NCBI GenBank assembly: GCA_963580245.1
Contig: CAUZJO010000137.1
Location: 1-12,630 of the forward strand
Source of the DNA: CAUZJO01 sp963580245
GTDB taxonomy: Bacteria > Sumerlaeota > Sumerlaeia > MVZB01
DNA length: 12,630 bases
Reading direction: 5' to 3'
The stretch's first letter is position 1; every line of letters begins with the position of its first letter. Below the pieces are notes generated by a model. That model was not told the DNA's origin, did no database searches, and saw only the letters and a list, made by a program, of their open reading frames with translations. Position numbers and translations under genes: made by a program. Shown piece by piece: positions 1 through 6,461 of this stretch.

Positions 1-1
1 G

Positions 2-142
2 GTGCGCAGCCTGGACGTGGTGCTGCCGACCCGCACGGGCCGGGAAATCCGCCTGCGGACCGTCAGCCGTCCCGAAAAACACCTCGCGATTCTGCTCCAG
101 CGTCTGGGGCTTCCACTGCCGAACCGATCCAAAAGAATTTAA
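2..142 (+). CDS. C-terminal end of an IS4/IS1634-like DDE transposase, 5' partial
   Basis: An open frame enters from the left edge and ends at TAA 140-142, leaving 46 residues. It reads as a basic tail (LPTRTGREIRLRTVSRPEK, then LLQRLGLPLPNRSKRI). From memory this resembles the extreme C-terminus of IS4/IS1634-type transposases, which end in a segment containing 'LRxxSRP' and 'LLxRLGLxLP'. The catalytic residues would lie outside the window, so whether the element is intact cannot be judged. The AT-richer sequence just after the stop (143-210) may hold the terminal inverted repeat of the element, but the partner end is not visible. The family assignment is recall-based; the existence of the frame is directly seen. 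Confidence 0.5.
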   Translation: MRSLDVVLPTRTGREIRLRTVSRPEKHLAILLQRLGLPLPNRSKRI

Positions 143-213
143 AATGTAGTGCAGACTTTTACCCGAAAAATTCAAATTTACTCGAAAACGGGCACTTCTA
201 AGCTCTGAACTGA

Positions 214-393
214 GGAAAATGGGCTAGGGCAATCCGCCTGAAACCACCGGCGCTTGCGCCCATCAGTTTCGACAATTTCGTGACATTGAGGATGACCACG
301 GCGATGGCGGCTCAGATCACGGATACGCTTTGGAGCCTGAAAGACGTGGTGCGGATGATGAACGATTACGCGGCCATAAAATCAAAGCGAGAC
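214..393 (+). pseudogene. Tail of a second, unrelated transposase (remnant)
   Basis: In the frame that opens after a TGA at 211-213, residues read SFDNFVTLRMTTAMAAQITD and then LWSLKDVVRMMNDY. The pattern 'NF-x-TLRxTxAMAAxITDxxWxLxxxV' is the recognisable extreme C-terminus of a group of DDE transposases common in environmental bacteria. The catalytic core is missing upstream because a stop precedes the fragment directly, and the frame runs on past about 393 without family resemblance. I read it as a decayed element truncated at its 5' side, perhaps by insertion of the element that ends at 142. The exact IS family is not certain. A short in-frame protein starting at GTG 280 is formally possible but unlikely to be functional. 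Confidence 0.4.
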
Positions 394-408
394 ACTACCG
401 AAAATCAG

Positions 409-428
409 CTCGGCGGTCTCGGACCGAG
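409..428 (-). terminator. Weak stem-loop downstream of the minus-strand gene ending at 434
   Basis: Read on the minus strand, CGGTC-CGA-GACCG forms a 5-bp stem with a 3-nt loop at 426-414, and CTCGG/CCGAG (428-409) is an alternative outer pairing. It lies 8 nt beyond the stop codon at 434-436 and is followed after a few bases by CTGATTTT. The position fits a terminator, but the stem is short and the T-run is only four long. Confidence 0.25.
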
Positions 429-433
429 GTGTC

Positions 434-688
434 TTAGCCGGAGCGTTCGGGGTCGACGTCGATGTAGTGGGCTTCGTCCAGCAGGCCGCGCCACATCTTT
501 TCCATTGCCTCGCGAACGTCTTGCGGTGGGATCCCCTTGGCCTGGCAGACGTCGCGGCTGATCTGGGCCATCGTGCGTTGGCCGTCGACGCCCTCGATCA
601 GGTCTAGGATGATCGGGTGGCTGGCGAAGTCGTGGCGTTCGTCAACCCAGACGCGAGCGACCGGGGCGCCACCGGTTCCGGGGTCGTC
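434..688 (-). pseudogene. Frameshifted 3' part: PqqD-like helical / winged-helix tail
   Basis: On the minus strand a second frame takes over near 689 and runs to the TAA at 436-434. It reads DDPGTGGAPVARVWVDERHD, then HPIILDLIEGVDGQRTMAQI, and ends in DEAHYIDVDPERSG. The series 'LIEGVDGQRTMAQISRDV' followed by an amphipathic helix and an acidic tail resembles PqqD-like small winged-helix modules, in which 'L..l.DG.rTv.eI' is typical. Codon use (GC-rich third positions) is gene-like. No start codon is placed to make it a separate gene; it follows directly on the frame of the 1110-604 gene if about one base were restored (or two removed) near 689. Most likely it is the C-terminal part of that gene after a frameshift or a sequencing indel. 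The PqqD-like assignment is tentative. Confidence 0.4.
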
Positions 689-1110
689 TCGCGGCCCAGC
701 AGGATGTCGGTGATACGTCCGTCCGTGATTAAGCCCCGGCGGTCGGTGGCGGGGGCCAGGTAGCCAGGGTAAAGACTGATCAACGAAGAACCGGGCGCCT
801 CGGCCACCGGCGTGTACGTTAATATTGGGCTCATTTCGCTCTGAAACTCGAGCGCGGCGTTCGCCCCCAGGTTTCCCGATCCAAACGTCGCCCGCACCAA
901 CTCAACGCGCCCGTTCTCAAACCCCTGAGCCGAGGTCATCCCGGCCAGCGACAGGAAAAGGGCCAGGACGGGGAGGAGCGTGCGTGCGGGTTGGAGCGGT
1001 GAGGGGCGGGAAGAGGGTTCGGAGTGAAGACTGGGGGCGAGGCGAAGGCTCTTTTCGTGACTTGCGTGGGGCGTTTTATCATCGGATAACGCCTTCGTGT
1101 ATGTTGGCAT
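604..1110 (-). CDS. Predicted secreted protein of unknown function, frame broken near its 3' end
   Basis: The minus-strand frame starts at ATG 1110. That start is preferred over ATG 1125 because AAGGA lies 7 nt upstream of it, within the first codons of the longer version. The product begins with an unusually long polar leader (about 43 residues), then a hydrophobic stretch LLPVLALFLSLAGMTSAQG at about residues 45-63 that looks like a signal peptide with cleavage after AQ. The mature part (GFENGRVELVRATFGSGN and LTYTPVAEAPGSS, then YPGYLAPATDRRG) recalls small secreted planctomycete proteins with a degenerate beta-rich repeat, but no family is firmly recognised. From about residue 141 the frame becomes low-complexity (ETTPEPVAPRSLASGLTNAT) and stops at 604, while a better-looking sequence continues in another frame. 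The intact product would probably end at 434. Confidence 0.5.
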   Translation of the reverse strand: MPTYTKALSDDKTPHASHEKSLRLAPSLHSEPSSRPSPLQPARTLLPVLALFLSLAGMTSAQGFENGRVELVRATFGSGNLGANAALEFQSEMSPILTYTPVAEAPGSSLISLYPGYLAPATDRRGLITDGRITDILLGRETTPEPVAPRSLASGLTNATTSPATRSS

Positions 1111-1252
1111 GGATGTTTCCTTCATGGGCGTCCGTGGCGGGTTGAACCGGCGGCGGGTTGCCTTCGAGCGGAGTGCTCATAACGTATCGCACCCGAATGT
1201 TTGAGAAAAAATTCAGGGGACGGACGTGCGGGCTTACTGGCTTGCGAGCTTG

Positions 1253-1284
1253 CGGGCTTGCCCGCCGTAGCCGCCAGGCGAAGG
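1253..1284 (+). repeat. 32-bp inverted repeat, left copy
   Basis: The sequence from 1253 to 1284 is the reverse complement of 1550-1581 with a single mismatch (31 of 32; the differing base in the right copy is position 1566). The copies are separated by 265 bases. The copy begins CGGGCTTGCCCGCC and ends CCAGGCGAAGG. It looks like a dispersed intergenic repeat unit present in both orientations; I cannot see a transposase or target-site duplication tied to it. Confidence 0.75.
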
Positions 1285-1549
1285 AGGGTGGGGGCCTGGA
1301 AGGATTTTCCACTTTGTGGTGGTCCGCGTGATCCAGGGGTGCTGATCGTGCAAACCGGCCTTGACAGGGCGGCTGGGGCTGAAAGAACCTACGATGGTAG
1401 GAGAAACGGGGCTTCCATAACGGGGTTATGAGCGATCACGACTCAGCGCGATTATGTCGTCTGAGCCTCGGTTGGGTGATTTACAAAGACCATGCGAAAC
1501 ATATGGGCCGGACCGGAGAATAAACCCGGGTAACTCAAGCCGAAACCCG

Positions 1550-1581
1550 CCTTCGCCTGGCGGCTATGGCGGGCAAGCCCG
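1550..1581 (-). repeat. 32-bp inverted repeat, right copy, continuing into a GAAACC-rich tract
   Basis: Inverted partner of 1253-1284. On its right it runs into GAAACCTGAACCCC and CCGAAACCCGAACAAG (1581-1615), and on its left it is preceded by GCCGAAACCCG (1539-1549). This CCCGAAACC-rich sequence lies directly upstream of elbB and is echoed on the minus strand within the glycosyltransferase gene at 3521-3598. It is non-coding on the + strand until ATG 1629. Confidence 0.7.
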
Positions 1582-1628
1582 AAACCTGAACCCCGAGTCC
1601 CGAAACCCGAACAAGAAGAAGCCTCAAC

Positions 1629-2306
1629 ATGACAAGAGTTGGCGTATGCCTTTCCGGATGCGGATTCCTGGATGGGGCCGAGATTCATGAAGCGGTCCTG
1701 ACGCTGCTGGCCCTGGATCAGACCGGCGCGCGGGTGGTTTGCTGCGCGCCGAACGTCGAGCAGGCCGACGTCGTCGATCACCTGTCGAAACAAGCGCGCG
1801 CTGGCCAGGCGCGCAACGTGTTGGCGGAAAGCGCCCGCATCGCGCGCGGCGAAATCAAGGACCTCGGCGACGTGCATGCCGGCGACCTCGACGCGCTGAT
1901 TTTTCCCGGCGGTTACGGCGCGGCCAAGAACCTGTGCAGCTTCGCCGCCGACGGACCCGAATGCTCGGTCAACCCCGAAGTCGAGCGGTTGGTGGGCGAG
2001 ATGCTCGACGCCGGCAAGCCGATCGGAGCGATCTGTATCGCCCCGGCGCTTATCTCGCGCATCATGGGCAGCCGCGGGCAGGGGCCTCGGATCACGATCG
2101 GAACCGACCCCGGAACCGCCGAGGCGATCAACGCCATGGGTGCCCGCCATGAGCCATGCTCGGCGACCGGATACGTGGTCGACGCCGAGCTGAAGGTCGT
2201 CTCCACGCCGGCTTATATGCTCGGCAGCGGACCGGCCGAAGTCTACGCGGGCATCAAGCAGCTGGTCGATCAGGTCCTCGAGATGGCACTGTCGCCCGTC
2301 GGTTAA
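1629..2306 (+). CDS. elbB: ElbB-type DJ-1/PfpI family protein (glyoxalase-like)
   Basis: A 225-residue protein that matches E. coli ElbB (ElbB/Elb2, class-I glutamine-amidotransferase-like fold) along its length. Visible landmarks: the N-terminal VCLSGCGFLDGAEIHEAVLT (residues 6-25, E. coli ILSGCGVYDGSEIHE), RNVLAESARIARGEI (62-75), DALIFPGGYGAAKNL (88-102), the nucleophile elbow GAICIAPAL (133-141) with Cys136 as the putative active-site cysteine, TIGTDPGTAEAINAMGA, and VVSTPAYMLGSGPAE near the C-terminus. The family has been linked to isoprenoid metabolism and has weak glyoxalase activity; its physiological role is unsettled, and the protein is cytoplasmic. The length is normal. ATG 1629 agrees with the conserved N-terminus; upstream is only a purine-rich AAGAAGAAG, not a strong Shine-Dalgarno. 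It is a single gene, convergent with the glycosyltransferase that ends at 2377. Confidence 0.93.
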   Translation: MTRVGVCLSGCGFLDGAEIHEAVLTLLALDQTGARVVCCAPNVEQADVVDHLSKQARAGQARNVLAESARIARGEIKDLGDVHAGDLDALIFPGGYGAAKNLCSFAADGPECSVNPEVERLVGEMLDAGKPIGAICIAPALISRIMGSRGQGPRITIGTDPGTAEAINAMGARHEPCSATGYVVDAELKVVSTPAYMLGSGPAEVYAGIKQLVDQVLEMALSPVG

Positions 2307-2376
2307 GACGCAAAGCAGAGTACCGCGCATTTGTTTCCCGTTCGCGACAATATTCCCACGCGCGCGCGGCCGGTCG

Positions 2377-4563
2377 TCAATCACCTGATCCTTGTCCCAT
2401 GCGGGGCGTGGTTCCTGGTCCAGTTCCGCGAGGCGTCAGCCATAAGGAATGGAAGAGGAAGCCGACGCGGCGATCGTCCCCGGTGGCGAGTTGATACTCC
2501 GAGATGCGATAGACGGGGTGCTCCAGTTCCAACACCGGCCCGCGAAGGACCTGGCCGACTTCCACGGGCACGCTCAGGCTGAACCACTCGGGGGGGAGCG
2601 TGAGTTCATATTGTTCAGGCTGACCGCGAAAGCGAAACCTAAGCGTGGTCTCTTTGGTTGGGTGAGGATTGCGCAGTCCCTGGATGTGGAGATCGTAGGC
2701 GCCGGGTTCAAGGATGTCACCCATTCGGATGCGTGGATTGGGCGAGCTGCTCCAACGAAACGCCCCGCGCTTGGCGCCGGCCTCAAGCGTATGCCACCCC
2801 TCGCCCATCCGCAGCTTACGAGGATGGACCGCGACAACCGTCTCCAGCGGCAACTCCAGTTCGGCGGTCGCAAACCCCTCGTTGAATAGCCCCCGGGCCT
2901 GCTCATGGCCGAAGCCGTCTAGAACGAGCGACCGATAGAAATCGTGAATCGGCGCCCAAGGGGGGAACCGATAGTCCCCTAACTTGTCCGAGAGTTTGCC
3001 GCTGGTCACTTGCATCACGATCACGGTGTCACGCTCGCGCCGTAGTTGACTCCAGGGATTCAGTTGCAGCAGGTAGACGCGGTCCGTCCCCGCCGGAACC
3101 TCGGCGATGGCCTCGATTCGCTCGACCTGAAAGGGGGAGAGCGATGCGCGATAATAGGAAATCAGCTCGGAGGGGTAGACGTAAACGGTCCCGTCCGGCC
3201 GCGGCAAGTGGCTATCGGGGCGATCGATGACGGCCGCCAGGCCCCCCCGCGCTTCCTCCCTCACTTCGATCACCTGACCAATCATACTCCCCAAGAGCCA
3301 GGGGAGCATGACCAGCCACGCCAGATGGCGGGAGTACCCAAGACGCCGCATCGACCACGCCGCCAGGCCCGAAAGCCCAACCGCCCACATTCCGGCGGTT
3401 AGACAGGGGTACCGCGGCCCGTGGAAGACCTGCGCCCAACCCAGCCGGTGCATGATCCACAGAGCCAGGACAAAGAACGCGGCCGTGGCCAGACCCGAGA
3501 ATCCCAGCCGACCCAAGGCCTTGTCGGGTTTCGGGGACCGGGGATCGGTCTCCGACACGCCATGGCCGCTTTGGCGACGGATCGGTTTCGGGCTTGCCAG
3601 GAGACAGGCGAGCAGGAGAAGAAGGGCGGGGATGACGGCGGAGAGGATCCCGACCCAGCGTAGGATTTCCAGGCTTTGGGTCTCGACCACCGGGCCGGCG
3701 GCGCGCCCGATCGGGTACCATAGCGTGAAAACCTTGAGCAGGTTGGCCATGCTAGGTTCGGTCATCCAGTCGTGCGAGGCCGCTCCCAGGTAACTGACGT
3801 TGCGGGGGATTTGAGCAAGCCAGGGCGCAAAGCTGACCGCCGCCGCCCCCTGCGCCAGTGCTCCCCCGATCAAGAACCGGCGCTTCGCCCGCTTGTCGCC
3901 GATGCGGATCGTCAGGCCGATCCACTGTAGGCCGAGCAACAACAGGACCAGCGCGCTCAGCAGATTCGACCACAGGGCCAGCGCGGCGCACAGGCCATAG
4001 GCCGCCCAAATATTCTCATCGGCCCGGTCCTCGGTCCGCGAAGACTTAGCCGCCCGCTCGTAGGCAACCCATAACAGGATGAAGCACAGAAACAGGGCCG
4101 GCAGGGCCAGGGCGTACCCGCGCATGTTTCTGGCCGAGATGGCCGCCTGGGTCCCCACCGCCACGCACAAGGCCATCAGCGCGCCGATCGAACGGCCCGC
4201 CACCCGGCGGCATCCAAACCAGGCCATCGCCACCATCCCCACCCACGCGACAACCCCCAAAAGTCGGCCCCAAAACACCCCCGGGTCATGTCCCACCAGG
4301 CGTGGCAGCTTGTTCCAGATCTTTAGCAAAATGTAGTAACCCGGGGGGTGGGCGTCGGCGGTGGTGAGGTCGATGATGCCGGGAAGAGGATTGTTGGCCA
4401 GCATCACCGACCAGATTTCATCGCACCATAAGCTCGATTCCAACGAGATGCGATATAGAAGAAGGGGTAAGCATGCGAGGAGGATCAGGACGAGTCCGGC
4501 GGACTCGCCCATCAGTCGACCCGCTGAGAAGACGGGGGCGCGAGGAGGGACGGAGGGATCCAT
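2377..4563 (-). CDS. GT-C fold membrane glycosyltransferase (GT39/ArnT/PMT-like), 728 aa
   Basis: A polytopic inner-membrane protein. TM1 is at about residues 22-40, and the first periplasmic loop carries LWCDEIWSVM with Asp48-Glu49, the acidic pair typical of the catalytic loop in GT-C enzymes, followed by DAHPPGYYILLKIW (70-83), a PMT_2-like signature. About ten further hydrophobic segments run to residue 430 (for example 102-117, 126-141, 150-167, 186-211, 300-322, 360-371, 413-431). The motif HGPRYPCLTAG lies at 381-391. Residues 435-728 form a large soluble, probably periplasmic domain with beta-rich character. Such enzymes transfer sugars from polyprenyl-phosphate donors; donor and acceptor cannot be read here. 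The gene follows the pseudoprotease gene by 30 bp on the same strand, suggesting co-transcription. No strong Shine-Dalgarno precedes ATG 4563. The hydrophilic insert 324-352 (SPKP...SPKP) coincides with a repeat-like DNA segment. Confidence 0.85.
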   Translation of the reverse strand: MDPSVPPRAPVFSAGRLMGESAGLVLILLACLPLLLYRISLESSLWCDEIWSVMLANNPLPGIIDLTTADAHPPGYYILLKIWNKLPRLVGHDPGVFWGRLLGVVAWVGMVAMAWFGCRRVAGRSIGALMALCVAVGTQAAISARNMRGYALALPALFLCFILLWVAYERAAKSSRTEDRADENIWAAYGLCAALALWSNLLSALVLLLLGLQWIGLTIRIGDKRAKRRFLIGGALAQGAAAVSFAPWLAQIPRNVSYLGAASHDWMTEPSMANLLKVFTLWYPIGRAAGPVVETQSLEILRWVGILSAVIPALLLLLACLLASPKPIRRQSGHGVSETDPRSPKPDKALGRLGFSGLATAAFFVLALWIMHRLGWAQVFHGPRYPCLTAGMWAVGLSGLAAWSMRRLGYSRHLAWLVMLPWLLGSMIGQVIEVREEARGGLAAVIDRPDSHLPRPDGTVYVYPSELISYYRASLSPFQVERIEAIAEVPAGTDRVYLLQLNPWSQLRRERDTVIVMQVTSGKLSDKLGDYRFPPWAPIHDFYRSLVLDGFGHEQARGLFNEGFATAELELPLETVVAVHPRKLRMGEGWHTLEAGAKRGAFRWSSSPNPRIRMGDILEPGAYDLHIQGLRNPHPTKETTLRFRFRGQPEQYELTLPPEWFSLSVPVEVGQVLRGPVLELEHPVYRISEYQLATGDDRRVGFLFHSLWLTPRGTGPGTTPRMGQGSGD
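3521..3598 (-). repeat. CCCGAAACC-type repeat-like segment inside the glycosyltransferase gene
   Basis: Read on the minus strand, this segment starts with GGCAAGCCCGAAACC (3598-3584), identical over 15 bases to + strand 1572-1586, and ends with GGTCCCCGAAACCCGACAA, close to GAGTCCCGAAACCCGAACAA at about 1594-1613. Both parts occur in the same order in the two places, but about 45 extra bases lie between them here. It encodes the linker at residues about 322-348, where SPKP occurs twice. The relationship is by eye; an insertion of the dispersed repeat into the gene is an inference. Confidence 0.45.
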
Positions 4564-4593
4564 TGGATGCGGTTGTGGCGCGCGACCGGTGGC

Positions 4594-5502
4594 CTATGGT
4601 CTGGTCTCGCCAGCGGGTTCTTCCGGCGTTGGTGGCGTTGGCTCTGAAGATTCGCCCAGGTCGTCCGCCGCTTCCTCTTCCAGCGCCTCCTCGGGCGCCT
4701 GTAGGGCCGCCTCGTGCACGTCCTCGGCGGGCAGGATAATGGGGAGCATCCCGCCCAGCAGTTGGGTGGCGTTCAGCGTCATGACGCCGCCCATCATGTC
4801 TTCCACGCCTCCCGGCGAGGTCTTGAGCAGCGAGATGCCGATCAGTTCGCCCTGACCGTTGAAAACCGGAACCCCTAGGCCGTTCAGGCTGAGCTGCGGA
4901 ACGTAAAACATGCGGGGCTTCTCGACGATCGAGCGGATTTCGCCGGTTGCCAGACTCACGTTGCGTTGGCCGGCCTTGCCCATGCGCGAAAGGGTCACGA
5001 TCGGGTCGAGCATCTCGGCGCCCACGGCCTGGGCGAGGTCGATAAAGGTCATCGGCTCGGCGGGCTTTTCGAGCGGGCGCAGGAAGGCGAAGTGCAGGTC
5101 GGGATCGCGCAGGACGACCGTCGCGGGGACCTCCTTGCGCCGGCCCAGCAGGAACTTGATGTCCTTGACCCGGCTTTGCATATTCATGGTGAAGAACATC
5201 GCCTGCGGGCCCATGCCGCGAAACATGCTGGTCGGATCGATGGCCGACAGCGGCACCAGCGTCAACCCATCGGGACTGACCACCGTTCCGATGGCCTCGA
5301 TCTTCTGCTCATCGCCCGAGGAATCGTTGCCGATCGAGACCAATATCTGGACGGTGATGACCGCGGCGCCGAACTCCTCGGCGAGCTCGCGCCCGATCTC
5401 TCGCAGAGCCTGCGCGTCGGCCGGCACCGGCGAGACCGCAGCACTGATCAGCCCCAGCGCGAGCAACAGACCGGTCCGGTAGACTGAACGAACTGACATC
5501 AT
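4594..5502 (-). CDS. Exported trypsin-fold (HtrA-like) protein lacking the catalytic triad
   Basis: The start is set at ATG 5502: AAGGAG lies 7 nt upstream, whereas the longer frame from 5556 has no such site. The 302-residue product has a signal peptide (TGLLLALGLISAAVSPVPADA, cleavage near residue 30). The fold is recognised from trypsin-like peptidase landmarks: GTVVSPDGLTLVPLSAID (72-89; compare GSGFIISPDGYILTNNHVV), RDPDLHFAFLRP (132-143; compare D-DLA-LK), and LNGLGVPVFNGQGELIGISL (206-225; compare GNSGGPLFN..GEVIGI). At the aligned triad positions His is Ser86, Asp is about His137 and Ser is Leu209, so proteolysis is not expected. The last 40 residues are Glu/Pro-rich. It is probably a periplasmic scaffold or binding protein. 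It is upstream of the glycosyltransferase in a probable two-gene operon. Confidence 0.8.
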   Translation of the reverse strand: MMSVRSVYRTGLLLALGLISAAVSPVPADAQALREIGRELAEEFGAAVITVQILVSIGNDSSGDEQKIEAIGTVVSPDGLTLVPLSAIDPTSMFRGMGPQAMFFTMNMQSRVKDIKFLLGRRKEVPATVVLRDPDLHFAFLRPLEKPAEPMTFIDLAQAVGAEMLDPIVTLSRMGKAGQRNVSLATGEIRSIVEKPRMFYVPQLSLNGLGVPVFNGQGELIGISLLKTSPGGVEDMMGGVMTLNATQLLGGMLPIILPAEDVHEAALQAPEEALEEEAADDLGESSEPTPPTPEEPAGETRP

Positions 5503-5620
5503 TGAAAAGCTCCTTTTATGACGGGGAAGCCGGCACGCCAAACGCCCGCTCCACATGGTTAATGGATGATATGTACCCCCCTACCCATAACCTTTTCCAC
5601 GGGCTAACTCAAATTATTTG

Positions 5621-5629
5621 TGGTATACG
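5621..5629 (+). promoter_or_regulatory. Possible extended -10 promoter for RNase III
   Basis: TGGTATACG (TG-n-TATACG) sits in the AT-richer divergent gap between the pseudoprotease start (5502, -) and the RNase III start. Transcription from about 5636 would leave a leader of about 30 nt before ATG 5668, which supports that start over GTG 5620. There is no convincing -35 box, and the sigma preference of the host is unknown. Confidence 0.25.
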
Positions 5630-5667
5630 AGCTCGCGGTGACTATCATTGGGGTTAGTCTTGATGCC

Positions 5668-6414
5668 ATGATGGACAAATCCTCCGACGCTCTCGACCAC
5701 GCTCGCGACCACGCTCTCGACGCCTTCCAACGTGCCCATGGCCTGGAATCGGTCGACGCGGCCGACCTGAATCAGGCACTGACCCACGGCTCCTATGCCT
5801 ACGAGGCGGGGGTGGAGGGGGACAATGAGCGGCTCGAATTCCTCGGCGACGCGGCCATCTCGGCCGTCACCTCTCAGTGGCTCTATGAGACCGAGGCCGA
5901 AGCCGACGAGGGGACCCTGAGCAAACACCGCTCGCGGCTGGTCAGCCGGATGGCACTGGGCGGGCGCGCGTTGCAAATGGGGCTCGATGAGCTGATTCTG
6001 CTGGGCCGCGGCGAGCGCAAATCGGGCGGGGCGCGACGCCGCTCGACGCTGGGCTCGGCCCTCGAGGCGGTTGTCGGCATCGTTTTCCTGCGGCTCGGTT
6101 TCGACGCCACGCGCGATTTCGTCCGCGAGCACCTGATCCAGCCCATCCACGCCCAATCGGCCGAGGGCCTGCAGGAGGACTACAAGTCGATCCTGCAGGA
6201 ATGGGCGCAGCAGGAGTATAAGCTGGCACCGACCTACCGGCGGCTCAAGGAGGAGGGCCCCGACCATCAGAAGCGATTCACGGTCGAGGTCGAGGTGGCC
6301 GGCCAGGTCCTGGCCCGCGGCAGCGGCCTCCGTATCAAGCAAGCCGAGAACGAAGCGGCCCGCGAGGGTCTCGAGTCGGTCCGCGCCGACCTGCCCTCAG
6401 GCGAGCCAAACTGA
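5668..6414 (+). CDS. rnc: Ribonuclease III with one metal-ligand Asp replaced by Ser
   Basis: This is a double-strand-specific endoribonuclease for rRNA processing and mRNA decay. From ATG 5668 it is 248 residues, close to bacterial RNase III. The signature NERLEFLGDA is at residues 53-62, with Glu54 and Asp61 matching E. coli Glu38 and Asp45. The second active-site helix aligns without gaps to E. coli ([23 protein letters not shown]): here GERKSGGARRRSTLGSALEAVVG, residues 115-137, so E. coli Asp114 corresponds to Ser130 while Glu117 is kept as Glu133. The dsRNA-binding domain spans about 171-240: DYKSILQEWAQ, PTYRRLKEEGP, and RIKQAENEAAREGL. The frame is open to GTG 5620, but those extra 16 codons look unlike coding sequence and exceed the family length; no clear Shine-Dalgarno is seen for either start. 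It is divergent from the pseudoprotease gene and stands alone. Confidence 0.92.
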   Translation: MMDKSSDALDHARDHALDAFQRAHGLESVDAADLNQALTHGSYAYEAGVEGDNERLEFLGDAAISAVTSQWLYETEAEADEGTLSKHRSRLVSRMALGGRALQMGLDELILLGRGERKSGGARRRSTLGSALEAVVGIVFLRLGFDATRDFVREHLIQPIHAQSAEGLQEDYKSILQEWAQQEYKLAPTYRRLKEEGPDHQKRFTVEVEVAGQVLARGSGLRIKQAENEAAREGLESVRADLPSGEPN

Positions 6415-6461
6415 CTCAGGTCCAGCCGAAGCGGCCGTTTGAGCCTTGTGTTACCTCCCAG

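Larger units (their letters stand above)
1126..1628. other. Intergenic region with repeats, no convincing gene
   Basis: This roughly 500-base stretch separates the minus-strand gene at 1110 from elbB at 1629. Short frames here (for example a minus-strand 33-residue frame from ATG 1180) have no ribosome-binding site and no recognisable content. It contains a 32-bp inverted repeat (1253-1284 and 1550-1581), two copies of TGCGGGCTT 24 bp apart (1227 and 1251), a 6-bp hairpin CATAAC-GGG-GTTATG at 1416-1430, and a GAAACC-rich run at 1541-1612. The elbB promoter should lie in its right part; I see no confident -35/-10 pair. Confidence 0.6.

Noticed and set aside
1361..1366. Perfect TTGACA -35 box
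   Set aside because: No -10-like hexamer lies 15-19 bases downstream and no gene start follows on the + strand until 1629.
1416..1430. CATAAC-GGG-GTTATG hairpin as a terminator
   Set aside because: The stem is AT-rich and only 6 bp, there is no T-run, and no gene ends upstream on either strand at a fitting distance.
1452..2384. 310-residue minus-strand open frame opposite elbB
   Set aside because: It is a shadow of the elbB coding strand in GC-rich DNA; the composition (R, A, D, G rich) has no family resemblance and elbB is unmistakable.
3212..3721. 169-residue minus-strand frame inside the glycosyltransferase gene
   Set aside because: It is an alternate frame of the same strand, rich in R, G and P, without a start signal or recognisable motif.
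5614..6342. 242-residue minus-strand open frame opposite RNase III
   Set aside because: It is the antisense shadow of rnc; the sequence is low-information and there is no ribosome-binding site.
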